Shown in pieces: positions 1 to 7,756 of a DNA stretch of 33,246 nucleotides (positions are counted from its first letter, which is position 1; each line of letters begins with the position of its first letter). The DNA is from DATJBF01 sp035515475 (lineage in GTDB: Bacteria; Verrucomicrobiota; Verrucomicrobiia; Palsa-1439). The DNA lies in contig DATJBF010000041.1 of the NCBI GenBank assembly GCA_035515475.1, positions 1 to 33,246 on the forward strand, written 5' to 3'. Under the pieces are notes generated by a model. It was given only the letters and a program-made list of their open reading frames with translations, searched no databases and had not been told where the DNA came from. A program made the translations under genes and the position numbers.

Positions 1-1278
1 GCCTTTGATCTCCCAGCCTTCGAACGCGCTGTAGTCGACGTTCATCAACTGCGTCTTGACGGAAATCTTGCCGCGGTAGTTCGGGTCGTACACGACGAGG
101 TCGGCGTCGCTGCCGACGGCGACCGTGCCTTTGCGCGGGAATAGACCGAACAGTTTCGCGGCCTGCGTGCTGGCGCAGTCCACGAACGTGTTGAGGTCGA
201 TGCGCCCGGCCGCCACGCCGTGGGTGTAGAGCAGGTTGACGCGGTCTTCCAGCGCGGGAATGCCGTTGGGGATCTTGGTGAAATCGTCTTTGCCCAGCGG
301 CTTCTGGTCCTTGAAATCGAACGGCGCGTGGTCGGTCCCGACGGTCGCGACAAACCGCTGGCGCAACGCGTTCCAGAACACTTCCTGGTTTTTCTTCTCC
401 GGCAAGGGCGGCGACATCACGTACTTGGCGCCCTCGAAATTTGGCAACTCGGCGTAACTCTTGTCCAACACGAGGTATTCGACCAAGATCTCGACCCACA
501 CTTTGACGCCGCGCGCGGCGGCGGCCCATGCTTCCTGCAACGCCTCTTCGTTGCTGGTGTGGACGATGTAGGTGTGCGCATCGTGCATTCCCGCGAACGT
601 CATCAGGTGATGGATGCCCTCGGCCTGGACCCGCGGCGGCCGGCTCCAGTAATGCCACTCGGGACCGGTCTTGCCTTCGGCGAGCAGTTTCTTCTGCATC
701 TCGAAGACGAGATCGGCGTTCTCGCAGTGCGCGGTGGTGATCACCCCGAGTTTCTTGGCGAACCGCAGCATGTGGAACAACTCTTCGTCCGTGATGCCGA
801 ACGCGCCCTTGTAGGCGAGGAAGATCTTGAAGCTGGCGATGCCGGCCTTGACGATCTCAGTCAGTTGTCCCTCGGCTTCCTTGTCGAAACGCGACACGGT
901 CTGGTGAAACGTGAAATCGCAGGCCATGCTTTTCTCGGCTTTGCCGAGCCAGAGTTGGAACCCGTCGGCCAACGGCTGCTGGGTGCGTGACTGGCACACC
1001 ATCTCGATGATGGTCGTCGTGCCGCCCACCACCGCGGCTTTGCTGCCGGTCTCGTGGGTGTCCTTCGCGTACGTCCCCATAAACGGCAGGTAAATGTGCA
1101 CGTGGGGATCGATGAATCCGGGAAAGACGTACTTGCCCTTGGCGTCGATGACCGTCGCGTCCTTGGGGGCGTCGAGGCGCGTGCCGATGCGCGTGATCGT
1201 TTCTTTCTCGCAGAAAATGTCGGCGACGTAGTTCTCGCCGGCGGTGATGATGCGTCCGTTTTTGATGAGAAGTGACAT
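1..1278 (-). CDS. hydA: Dihydropyrimidinase / D-hydantoinase family amidohydrolase (C-terminus beyond window)
   Basis: Cyclic amidohydrolase that opens dihydropyrimidine or hydantoin rings in reductive pyrimidine catabolism; cytoplasmic, usually a zinc tetramer. I read 426 codons on the minus strand with no stop before the left edge, so the last part is missing. Visible family marks are the metal motif DPHVH (H59, H61), the context SFKIFLAYK whose Lys151 matches the carboxylated bridging lysine, TTAHCEN (H184), a later IVHTSNEEA histidine, and GTDHAPF with the metal aspartate. The ATG is preceded by GAGGTG six bases upstream, which fixes the start. The gene is divergent from a nucleoside transporter and adenosine deaminase, which fits a nucleobase-degradation role. 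Exact substrate (dihydrouracil or hydantoin) cannot be told from sequence. Confidence 0.9.
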   Translation of the reverse strand, partial: MSLLIKNGRIITAGENYVADIFCEKETITRIGTRLDAPKDATVIDAKGKYVFPGFIDPHVHIYLPFMGTYAKDTHETGSKAAVVGGTTTIIEMVCQSRTQQPLADGFQLWLGKAEKSMACDFTFHQTVSRFDKEAEGQLTEIVKAGIASFKIFLAYKGAFGITDEELFHMLRFAKKLGVITTAHCENADLVFEMQKKLLAEGKTGPEWHYWSRPPRVQAEGIHHLMTFAGMHDAHTYIVHTSNEEALQEAWAAAARGVKVWVEILVEYLVLDKSYAELPNFEGAKYVMSPPLPEKKNQEVFWNALRQRFVATVGTDHAPFDFKDQKPLGKDDFTKIPNGIPALEDRVNLLYTHGVAAGRIDLNTFVDCASTQAAKLFGLFPRKGTVAVGSDADLVVYDPNYRGKISVKTQLMNVDYSAFEGWEIKG

Positions 1279-1314
1279 GATAGCACCTCGTTGATCAGAT
1301 TGTTTCTCGCCTAT

Positions 1315-1351
1315 CGGTACACATCATACCGCCACACGCGCAGGGTGACAA
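1315..1351 (-). promoter_or_regulatory. Sigma70-like promoter of the dihydropyrimidinase gene with an overlapping dyad
   Basis: On the minus strand TTGTCA (1351-1346) and TATGAT (1328-1323) are separated by exactly 17 bases; each is one mismatch from consensus. A dyad CGGTA-N7-TACCG (1315-1331) covers the -10 element, a natural place for a repressor. The predicted transcript start near 1316 leaves a leader of about 38 bases. No equally good plus-strand promoter for the transporter was found. Confidence 0.5.
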
Positions 1352-1381
1352 GCGGCAAGAAATATGTTAGAAGCTGCCCCC

Positions 1382-2731
1382 ATGCGCTTTCTCAGTTTGT
1401 TGGGCATCTTCGTGTTGATGGGCATTGCGTGGCTGTTGTCGAACAACAAGCGCAAGTTTCCGTGGCGCGTCGTGGTCTTCGGCGTCGGCCTGCAATTCGC
1501 CTTCGCGTTGTTCATCCTCAAGACACCCATTGGCTTGGTGATCTTCGACAGCGCCCGCGCCGCGATTGTAAAGCTGCTTAGCTTTACCGACGCGGGAGCG
1601 AGTTTTCTTTTTGGGAAACTGTACGAGGGCGCTTATCCCGTGAACGGCGAGGGTCCGTACCAGCTCTGGGACCCGGTCAACCATCAGTTCACGGACATCG
1701 GGATCGTATTTGCGCTACACGTGTTGCTGACGATTGTGTTTTTCGCGTCGCTGATGTCGGTGTTGTACCACCTGGGCATCATGCAATGGATCGTGCGCGG
1801 GTTTGCCTTCGTCATGCGGCGCACCATGGGTACCAGCGGGGCTGAAACGCTGTCGGCATCGGCCAACATCTTTGTCGGCCAGACCGAGGCGCCGCTGGTC
1901 GTGCGCCCCTTCCTGATGAAGATGACGAACTCGGAGTTGATGGCGGTGATGTGTGGCGGGTTCGCGACGTGCGCCGGCGGCGTGCTCGCGGCCTACACGC
2001 GGTTCGGAATCGATCCGGGGCATCTGATGGCCGCGAGCGTCATGAGCGCACCCGCGTCGCTGGTCATGGCCAAGATCGTCATTCCCGAGACGGGCCAGCC
2101 CGAGACCCGGGGCGACCACAAGATCGCCTTCGAGAAGGCGACGGCCAACGTCATCGACGCGGCGGCCACGGGCGCGACGGACGGTTTGAAGCTGGCCCTG
2201 AACGTGGCCGCGATGTTGATGGCGTTCATCGCGCTGATCGCGATGATCAACTGGGGGCTGGGCAAGGTTTACCCCGACCTGTCTCTCAGCAAGATTTTCA
2301 GCTACCTCTTCGCTCCCCTGGCGATTGTGATGGGAGTCGAACCGCACGACGCGATGAAGTTCGGCAGCGTGCTGGGCACCCAGATTTCCATCAACGAATT
2401 TGTCGCCTACATCAAGCTCGCAGGGTTGCGCGACCAGATTTCGGAACGCAGTTTTGTCATGGCCACCTACGCCATGTGCGGGTTTGCCAATTTCAGCAGT
2501 ATCGCCATCCAGATCGGTGGCATCAGCGCGCTCGCGTTCGAACGTCGCAAAGACCTCGCCCGGCTCGGCCTGCGCGCCATGATCGCCGGCGCGCTCGCCA
2601 GCTATCAGACGGCCACCATCGCCGGGGCGTTGCTCTCGCCCGCACAAATTGCCGCCCAACACGCGAAGCCGCCGGTTGCGATTCATGAACATCAAACGCC
2701 TGCCGAAAATCGACCTGCACCTGCACCTTGA
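1382..2731 (+). CDS. Concentrative nucleoside transporter (CNT/NupC family)
   Basis: Inner-membrane cation-coupled importer of nucleosides. The protein (449 aa from this start) has many hydrophobic helices and the CNT signatures GQTEAPLVVRPFL, NEFVAY and CGFANFSSIAIQIGG. An in-frame ATG at 1364 would add six residues (455 aa); neither start has a good Shine-Dalgarno sequence. I prefer 1382 because RFLSLLGIFVLMGIAW then begins the first membrane helix directly, as is usual in the family. The last 47 bases overlap the adenosine deaminase gene in another frame, so import and deamination of adenosine are probably translated from one message. Length is normal for bacterial CNTs. Confidence 0.9.
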   Translation: MRFLSLLGIFVLMGIAWLLSNNKRKFPWRVVVFGVGLQFAFALFILKTPIGLVIFDSARAAIVKLLSFTDAGASFLFGKLYEGAYPVNGEGPYQLWDPVNHQFTDIGIVFALHVLLTIVFFASLMSVLYHLGIMQWIVRGFAFVMRRTMGTSGAETLSASANIFVGQTEAPLVVRPFLMKMTNSELMAVMCGGFATCAGGVLAAYTRFGIDPGHLMAASVMSAPASLVMAKIVIPETGQPETRGDHKIAFEKATANVIDAAATGATDGLKLALNVAAMLMAFIALIAMINWGLGKVYPDLSLSKIFSYLFAPLAIVMGVEPHDAMKFGSVLGTQISINEFVAYIKLAGLRDQISERSFVMATYAMCGFANFSSIAIQIGGISALAFERRKDLARLGLRAMIAGALASYQTATIAGALLSPAQIAAQHAKPPVAIHEHQTPAENRPAPAP

Positions 2732-3683
2732 CGGGGCGATCCGCGTCACGACGCTCGCCGCGCTCGGCGACGACCTCGGCGTCAAGTTGCCGACCTGCGA
2801 CCCGAAGAAGCTGGCGAAGTTCGTGCAAGTGGACCGCGACTGCCGCAGCCTGACCGATTTCCTGAAACGGTTCGAAATCATCTACCCGATTCTCCCGTAC
2901 GCGCAGACGCAGGAACGCATCGGCTACGAACTCTGCGAGGACTGCGCCCGGGACAACGTGATCTACTTCGAGACGCGGTTTGCGCCCATGCTGGCCTGCA
3001 GCGAACGGTTCACGCCGGACGACGCCGTTGCCGCCGCGCTGGAAGGACTCCGCCGCGGCCAACGGGATTTCGGCGTGCGGTGCGGTTTGATCCTGTGCTG
3101 TTACCGGTCGATCACGCCGCAGCAGAACATCGAGACCGTGAAGCTGGCGCACAAGTATCGCCGCCAGGGCGTCGTCGGGATTGATTTGGCAGGCGACGAG
3201 AACCGGTTTCCCGCCGGGCCGCACGCCGAAGCGTTCGCGCTGGCGCGCCAGCTGGAAATTCCGATCACCATCCACGCGGGGGAGGGCGGGCGACCCGAGA
3301 ACATTCGGGAGGCGGTGTTCGAGCACGGGGCGACGCGGATTGGGCACGGCATCAGCCTCCAAAGGGATCCCGAATTGCTCAAGCAGGTACGCGACCAGGG
3401 CACGGTTTTCGAAATCTGTCTCACCAGCAATCTCCAGACGTGTAGCGTGCCGTCGTTAGCGGCGCATCCGTTCGGAAAGTTCCTCGACGAAAAAGTCCGC
3501 GTCACCCTTAACACCGACGATCCTGCGATCAGCAACATCGCGTTGACCGATGAGTTTGAGTTGGCCGCGCGCACATGCAAACTGACCGAAGCGGATGTCC
3601 ACGGGTTACTCGTCACCGCTGCGGAAGCGGCCTTTGCGGAAGCATCGGTGCGGCGGCAACTGGTGTCGCGTCTGGGCCAGTGA
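2685..3683 (+). CDS. add: Adenosine deaminase
   Basis: Converts adenosine and deoxyadenosine to inosine forms in purine salvage; cytoplasmic zinc enzyme. The 332 aa protein matches family length. It starts with KIDLHLHLDGAIR (zinc ligands H12, H14) and continues with HAGEGG (proton-relay glutamate), IGHGIS, CLTSN and the zinc aspartate in TLNTDDPAIS. The reading frame is open from 2649, but ATG 2685 places the metal motif at the normal distance from the N-terminus. It overlaps the transporter gene by 47 bases, so it is probably translationally coupled to it. The family also includes adenine and N6-methyladenosine deaminases, which cannot be fully excluded, but SLQRDP and the spacing of motifs favour adenosine. 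Confidence 0.88.
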   Translation: MNIKRLPKIDLHLHLDGAIRVTTLAALGDDLGVKLPTCDPKKLAKFVQVDRDCRSLTDFLKRFEIIYPILPYAQTQERIGYELCEDCARDNVIYFETRFAPMLACSERFTPDDAVAAALEGLRRGQRDFGVRCGLILCCYRSITPQQNIETVKLAHKYRRQGVVGIDLAGDENRFPAGPHAEAFALARQLEIPITIHAGEGGRPENIREAVFEHGATRIGHGISLQRDPELLKQVRDQGTVFEICLTSNLQTCSVPSLAAHPFGKFLDEKVRVTLNTDDPAISNIALTDEFELAARTCKLTEADVHGLLVTAAEAAFAEASVRRQLVSRLGQ

Positions 3684-3773
3684 CCGTGCGGCCGGCGATA
3701 TCATCCTGAACGGCAGCGGGATACGCATTCCGGGGTGGCCCGCTAAATTTCTCCAAAAAAGCGCTTGCCAAAG

Positions 3774-3823
3774 CCTACTTGCTTAGTAGACTTCCAGAAG
3801 TCTACCGAACCAGTAGGTATTAT
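3774..3823 (+). promoter_or_regulatory. Paired Rrf2-type operator dyads before the porin gene
   Basis: Two copies of CTACY-N5-AGTAG occur at 3775-3789 (CTACTTGCTTAGTAG) and 3802-3816 (CTACCGAACCAGTAG). Between and across them runs a perfect 9-bp inverted repeat, GTAGACTTC-CA-GAAGTCTAC (3786-3805). A possible -10 (TATTAT, 3818-3823) follows, so bound protein would sit on the promoter. A related copy lies before the Rrf2 gene at 5371. That Rrf2 is the binder is inference from the shared motif and gene order. Confidence 0.5.
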
Positions 3824-3879
3824 AAGGAGGTGCGCACGTGAGAGTCAACCGCGGGAAACACAACCCACCGAAAGGAGCT

Positions 3880-5319
3880 ATGAACCGTCATCGACAAATC
3901 CTGGGTCTCATCCTCGTGGCCGTTATCGCCACGGCCGGCACCGCGAATCTGTTCGCGGACGACACCAACGCAGCCCCCGCCGCCAGCATCGACCAGCGGC
4001 TCGAACAACTGGAGCAGGAAATCCGCGTCTTGAAACGCCAGCGCGAGCTCGACCAGGAACAGGCAGTGCAGAAGGCCGAAGAGGCGGCGCACAAGGCCAA
4101 GGAAACACCGATTGTCGTTGCGGGGCCGGACGGCTTCGCATTCAAATCGGGCGATGGCAACTTTATGTTGAGGCTGCGCGGCTATGTCCAGGCCGATGGA
4201 CGTTTCTACTTCGGCGATAACGGCAAGAGCGAGACGGACACGTTTCTGATGCGGCGGGTCCGGCCCGTGTTGGAAGGCACGGTGTATCGGGATTTCGACT
4301 TTCGGATCATGCCCGATTTTGGGAATGGTGCGTCGTCGTCGACTCTTCTCCAGGACGCCTACGGCGAGTGGCACTATTGGCCGTGGTTGAAGGTCCGGGC
4401 GGGCAAGTACAAGGTGCCGGTGGGCCTCGAATGGCTGCAGGAGGACCGGTGGACGTCGTTCCCCGAGCGCGGCTTGCCGACGGATCTGGTGCCGCAGCGC
4501 GACGTTGGGTTCCAGTTGTCGGGTGACTTGTTCGATGGGGCCGTTACTTATGCGGCCGGCGTTTTCAACGGGGTTGTGGACGGAGGCATCGCGGATTTGG
4601 ACACGTGGGACTCCAAGGACGCGGCCGCCCGGCTGTTCGTCCAACCGTTCAAGAACACGGACATCAATCCGTTGCGGGGGCTGGGTATGGGTGTGGCCGG
4701 CACGATTGGCAACCAGCAGTTTAGCGGCACTTCGACGAACCTCGCCACGTACAAGACCACCGGACAGAACACGATGTTCACGTTCAGCAAGGGCGTCGCG
4801 CCGGATGGCTTGGAGATCCGCGGCGCGCCGCAGGCGTCTTACTATTGGGGACCGGTCAGCCTGCTGGGTGAATATGTGCTCGCCGAACAGGAACTGCGTC
4901 ACGGAGCGCTCTTGGACCGCGTGCGCAATACCGCGTGGCAGGTCAAGGCGACGTTCGTGCTCACCGGCGAGGACGCGACGTACAACGGCGTCACCCCGCG
5001 TCATCCGTTTGACCCGAAGAAGGGCGGCTGGGGCGCGTTCGAGATCGTCGGCCGATACGGCGATTTGCGCTTCGACCCGGCGACGTTTTCGACGGCGACG
5101 ACGGCGTTGCGGTTCGCCGACCCGACCAAGTCGGTGCAGGAAGCCCGCGAGTGGGGTGTCGGACTCAACTGGTACCTCAACCGCAACGTGAAGCTCGTGC
5201 TCGACTACGAGCAGACGGTGTTCGACGGCGGAGACGGGGGAACCGTCGGGTCCGCCTTCCGCGTGGTGGATCGCCAGACCGAACGCGCGCTGATGACGCG
5301 TGCGCAAGTTGCTTTCTAG
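3880..5319 (+). CDS. Outer-membrane porin (phosphate-selective OprO/OprP-like)
   Basis: Predicted outer-membrane channel of 479 aa. It has an N-terminal signal sequence (MNRHRQILGLILVAVIATAG then a polar cleavage region), a periplasmic coiled coil with heptads at about residues 37-75 (RLEQLEQEIRVLKRQ), and a C-terminal series of amphipathic strands ending in Phe, as expected of a beta-barrel. GKYKVPVGLEWLQEDR and SFPERGLPTDLVPQRDVG resemble the O/P porin family. ATG 3880 has AAAGGAG upstream; a GTG at 3838 also has AAGGAGG but would put charged residues before the signal sequence and lies very close to the predicted transcript start. Next to a sulfonate-type ABC system, the porin probably admits the same anionic solute. 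Confidence 0.8.
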   Translation: MNRHRQILGLILVAVIATAGTANLFADDTNAAPAASIDQRLEQLEQEIRVLKRQRELDQEQAVQKAEEAAHKAKETPIVVAGPDGFAFKSGDGNFMLRLRGYVQADGRFYFGDNGKSETDTFLMRRVRPVLEGTVYRDFDFRIMPDFGNGASSSTLLQDAYGEWHYWPWLKVRAGKYKVPVGLEWLQEDRWTSFPERGLPTDLVPQRDVGFQLSGDLFDGAVTYAAGVFNGVVDGGIADLDTWDSKDAAARLFVQPFKNTDINPLRGLGMGVAGTIGNQQFSGTSTNLATYKTTGQNTMFTFSKGVAPDGLEIRGAPQASYYWGPVSLLGEYVLAEQELRHGALLDRVRNTAWQVKATFVLTGEDATYNGVTPRHPFDPKKGGWGAFEIVGRYGDLRFDPATFSTATTALRFADPTKSVQEAREWGVGLNWYLNRNVKLVLDYEQTVFDGGDGGTVGSAFRVVDRQTERALMTRAQVAF

Positions 5320-5370
5320 GTCGAGGGGGAAAGCAGCGCATGAACCGGCGAAGAAACTTCTTGATATTGT

Positions 5371-5385
5371 CTACCAACTCGCTAG
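5371..5385 (+). promoter_or_regulatory. Rrf2-type operator dyad before the regulator gene
   Basis: CTACCAACTCGCTAG matches the two dyads before the porin (CTACY-N5-AGTAG) except in the first two bases of the right arm. It ends 12 bases before the ATG of the Rrf2 gene, which suggests autoregulation. Confidence 0.4.
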
Positions 5386-5397
5386 GCTACCAACGCC

Positions 5398-5874
5398 ATG
5401 CGAGTTTCCAAACGTGGCGAATACGCGTTGCGGTCGCTGATCAATCTGGGCATCGCGCAGGAGTTGGGTCTGCCGCTGTTGCGCATCGGCGACCTGGCGA
5501 AGAAGGAAAACATCCCGATCAAGTTCTTGGAGGCGATCCTCCTCGATTTGAATCGGGCGGGTTACCTGGGCAGCAAACGCGGCAAGGGTGGCGGCTACTT
5601 CATCAAGCAGCCGATGAACAAGATCAAGATCGGCGACGTGGTGCGGTTGATCGACGGGCCGCTCGCGCCGATCTCGTGCGCCAGCGTCACGGCCTACGCC
5701 CCATGCTCCTGCCCCGACGAGGTCCATTGCGGGTTGCGATTGCTGATGGTGGACGTGCGCAACGCGATCGCCAACATCCTGGACAATTACACCTTGGCCG
5801 ACGTGGTCGAGGTGACGCTGCGCAAGATTCGTCGCGACAAGGTGCCGCTGCCATTTGTGGAGAAGGCCCCGTGA
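5398..5874 (+). CDS. Rrf2 family transcriptional regulator
   Basis: DNA-binding regulator of 158 aa. Residues 1-85 form the Rrf2 winged helix (RVSKRGEYALRSLINLG at the start, KRGKGGGYFI wing). The sensor part contains four cysteines, C94, C103, C105 and C111, in the region where IscR and NsrR bind an iron-sulfur cluster with three cysteines; the spacing here (C-x8-C-x-C-x5-C) differs. It could sense a cluster, redox state or a sulfur compound. The stop overlaps the GTG of the next gene (GTGA), and the gene sits between a porin and sulfonate-type transporter genes, so control of sulfur-source uptake is the likely job. Operator-like dyads precede both it and the porin. Confidence 0.88.
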   Translation: MRVSKRGEYALRSLINLGIAQELGLPLLRIGDLAKKENIPIKFLEAILLDLNRAGYLGSKRGKGGGYFIKQPMNKIKIGDVVRLIDGPLAPISCASVTAYAPCSCPDEVHCGLRLLMVDVRNAIANILDNYTLADVVEVTLRKIRRDKVPLPFVEKAP

Positions 5875-6944
5875 AACAGCGGCTCTCGAGACGGTTGGCG
5901 GCGGCTGTGTTGGCTCTGACCGCCGCATTTCTGCTGCAGGTGGGTGCGGTCAGCGCGGCCGACCCGGTCGTCATTCGCGTCGGACATTTCCCGAACGTGA
6001 CCCACGCGCAGGCCGTCATCGCTCATGCGCTGTCGGGCAGGGCCAAATCGGGCGAGGGAAAGGGTTGGTTTGAGGAGCGGCTCGGTCCGGACGTGAAAAT
6101 CCAGTGGTACATCTACAACGCCGGCCCCAGCGCGATGGAAGCCATCTTCGCGGACTCGATCGATCTGACCTACGTTGGTCCGAACCCGGCGATCAACGCG
6201 CACCTGAAATCGCAAGGCGAAGAAATCCGCATTGTCGCGGGGGCCTGCAGCGGCGGGGCGGCGCTGGTGGTGCAATCGGACGGCCGCATCAAGACCGACG
6301 CGGATTTCAGGGGCAAGAAGATCGGGACGCCGCAGTTTGGCAACACGCAGGACGTGGCGGCGCGGGCGTGGCTGCAGTCGAAGGGATTACACGTCACCAT
6401 GACCGGCGGCGACGCCTTTGTCCTTCCGACGGCGAACCCCGACCAATTATCGTTGTTCCAGCGTGGCCAACTGGACGCGGTGTGGACGGTGGAGCCGTGG
6501 GTGAGTCGGCTGGTATTGGAGGCCGGGGGGCAGGTGTATCTCGATGAACGCTCGCTCTGGAAAGAGACGGGCGGCAAGTACGTCACGACGCATTTGGTCA
6601 GCAGCGTGAAGTTTTTGCGGGACCATCCCGATCTGGTCAAGAAATGGATTGCGGCGCATGTGGAGTTAACCCAATGGATCAACGAACATCCCGACGAAGC
6701 GAAGAAGATTCTCAACGAGGAGATCGCCGCCGAAACGACGAAGGCGCTGCCGCAGGCAACGTTGGACAGCGCGTGGAAGCGCTTGGAGGTCACGTACGAC
6801 CCGGTCCGCGCGTCGCTGGTGAAATCGGCCGAGGACGCCTACCGGATCGGCTTTCTGAAGAACAAGCCCGATCTGTCGCGTATCTACGATCTCAAACTTC
6901 TGAACGAGGTGCTACGCGAGAGAGGGTTGCCGGAAGTGAAATGA
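5871..6944 (+). CDS. ABC transporter periplasmic substrate-binding protein (aliphatic sulfonate/nitrate/taurine type)
   Basis: Binds a small anionic substrate in the periplasm and delivers it to the permease. The protein is 357 aa with a signal peptide (basic MKQRLSRR, hydrophobic stretch, cleavage near SAA at residue 30). Family features are VRVGHFPNVTHA-like start of the mature domain, YNAGPSAMEAIFADSIDLTYVGPNPAINA, and DAVWTVEPWVSRL. GTG 5871 overlaps the previous stop and has GGAGAAGG before it. The frame is open far upstream, but only this start gives a signal peptide directly at the N-terminus. Family members take up sulfonates, taurine, nitrate or thiamine precursors; the Rrf2 regulator makes a sulfur source most likely, though no desulfonating enzyme is in the window. 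Confidence 0.88.
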   Translation: MKQRLSRRLAAAVLALTAAFLLQVGAVSAADPVVIRVGHFPNVTHAQAVIAHALSGRAKSGEGKGWFEERLGPDVKIQWYIYNAGPSAMEAIFADSIDLTYVGPNPAINAHLKSQGEEIRIVAGACSGGAALVVQSDGRIKTDADFRGKKIGTPQFGNTQDVAARAWLQSKGLHVTMTGGDAFVLPTANPDQLSLFQRGQLDAVWTVEPWVSRLVLEAGGQVYLDERSLWKETGGKYVTTHLVSSVKFLRDHPDLVKKWIAAHVELTQWINEHPDEAKKILNEEIAAETTKALPQATLDSAWKRLEVTYDPVRASLVKSAEDAYRIGFLKNKPDLSRIYDLKLLNEVLRERGLPEVK

Positions 6945-7756
6945 TGGCGGTCAAGGACGAACTCCAAAACGTCCCGCCGGAGAAACTGACAGTCGATGGC
7001 GTGTCGAAGTGGTTCCGCACGCGCCGCGCGGCCGTGCACGCGCTGGACAACGTGTCGTTGCAGGTGCGGGAGGGCGAATTCGTCTGCCTCGTTGGCCCCT
7101 CGGGTTGCGGCAAATCGACCCTGCTCAACATTATCGCCGGGTTGGAGAGGCCCGACGGCGGGCAGGTGCTGGCGGACGGCAAACCGGTTGCCGGGCCCGG
7201 CCGGGAACGGATGATGATGTTCCAAGAATCGGCGCTGTTTCCGTGGCTGGACGTGACGGACAACCTGATGTTCAGTTTGAAGCTCAAACCGAACCTGACC
7301 AACAAGGAACGGCAGGAAGTTGCCCGGTACTACCTGAATCTGGTGGGCTTGGATAAGTTCGCCCACGCCAACATCCACGAGTTGTCGGGCGGAATGAAAC
7401 AGCGGGTGGCGCTGGCCCGGGCGCTGGCTCCGAACCCGCGGGTGTTGTTGATGGACGAACCGTTCGCGGCGCTCGATGCGCTCACCCGGGAACAACTCTA
7501 CGGCGACATCCAACGGATCTGGCAGGAGCGGAAGAAGACGATCGTATTCGTCACGCACAACGTCCGCGAGGCGGCGTGTTTGGGCGACCGGGTGGCGCTG
7601 TTCTCACCGCGTCCGGGACGGATTCAGGAGCAATTCACAATTGATCTCCACCGTCCCCGCGACATCAACAGCGTCGATTTGGCCAAGTATTCGACGGAGA
7701 TCTGGCGGGCATTGAAGGGGCACTTGAGTCCCGACACAACAGCGGAGGGAGAATGA
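6941..7756 (+). CDS. ABC transporter ATP-binding protein (SsuB/TauB/NrtD type)
   Basis: Cytoplasmic ATPase that powers uptake with the adjacent binding protein and permease. The 271 aa sequence has Walker A GPSGCGKST (52-60), a Q-loop in MMMFQESALFPWLDV, the signature LSGGM (148-152) followed by KQRVALARAL, Walker B VLLMDEP (168-174) with FAALD, and the switch histidine in FVTHNV. The start ATGATG at 6941 overlaps the preceding stop (ATGA), and the stop overlaps the permease start in the same way, so the three genes are tightly coupled. Length and motifs are normal. Confidence 0.92.
   Translation: MMAVKDELQNVPPEKLTVDGVSKWFRTRRAAVHALDNVSLQVREGEFVCLVGPSGCGKSTLLNIIAGLERPDGGQVLADGKPVAGPGRERMMMFQESALFPWLDVTDNLMFSLKLKPNLTNKERQEVARYYLNLVGLDKFAHANIHELSGGMKQRVALARALAPNPRVLLMDEPFAALDALTREQLYGDIQRIWQERKKTIVFVTHNVREAACLGDRVALFSPRPGRIQEQFTIDLHRPRDINSVDLAKYSTEIWRALKGHLSPDTTAEGE

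Noticed and set aside
220..990. Plus-strand frame of 256 codons at the left edge
   Set aside because: It is antisense to the dihydropyrimidinase gene, which has all family motifs; the plus frame has no recognisable domain.
3820..5307. Minus-strand frame of 495 codons
   Set aside because: Mirror of the porin gene; Arg-rich composition without domain similarity.
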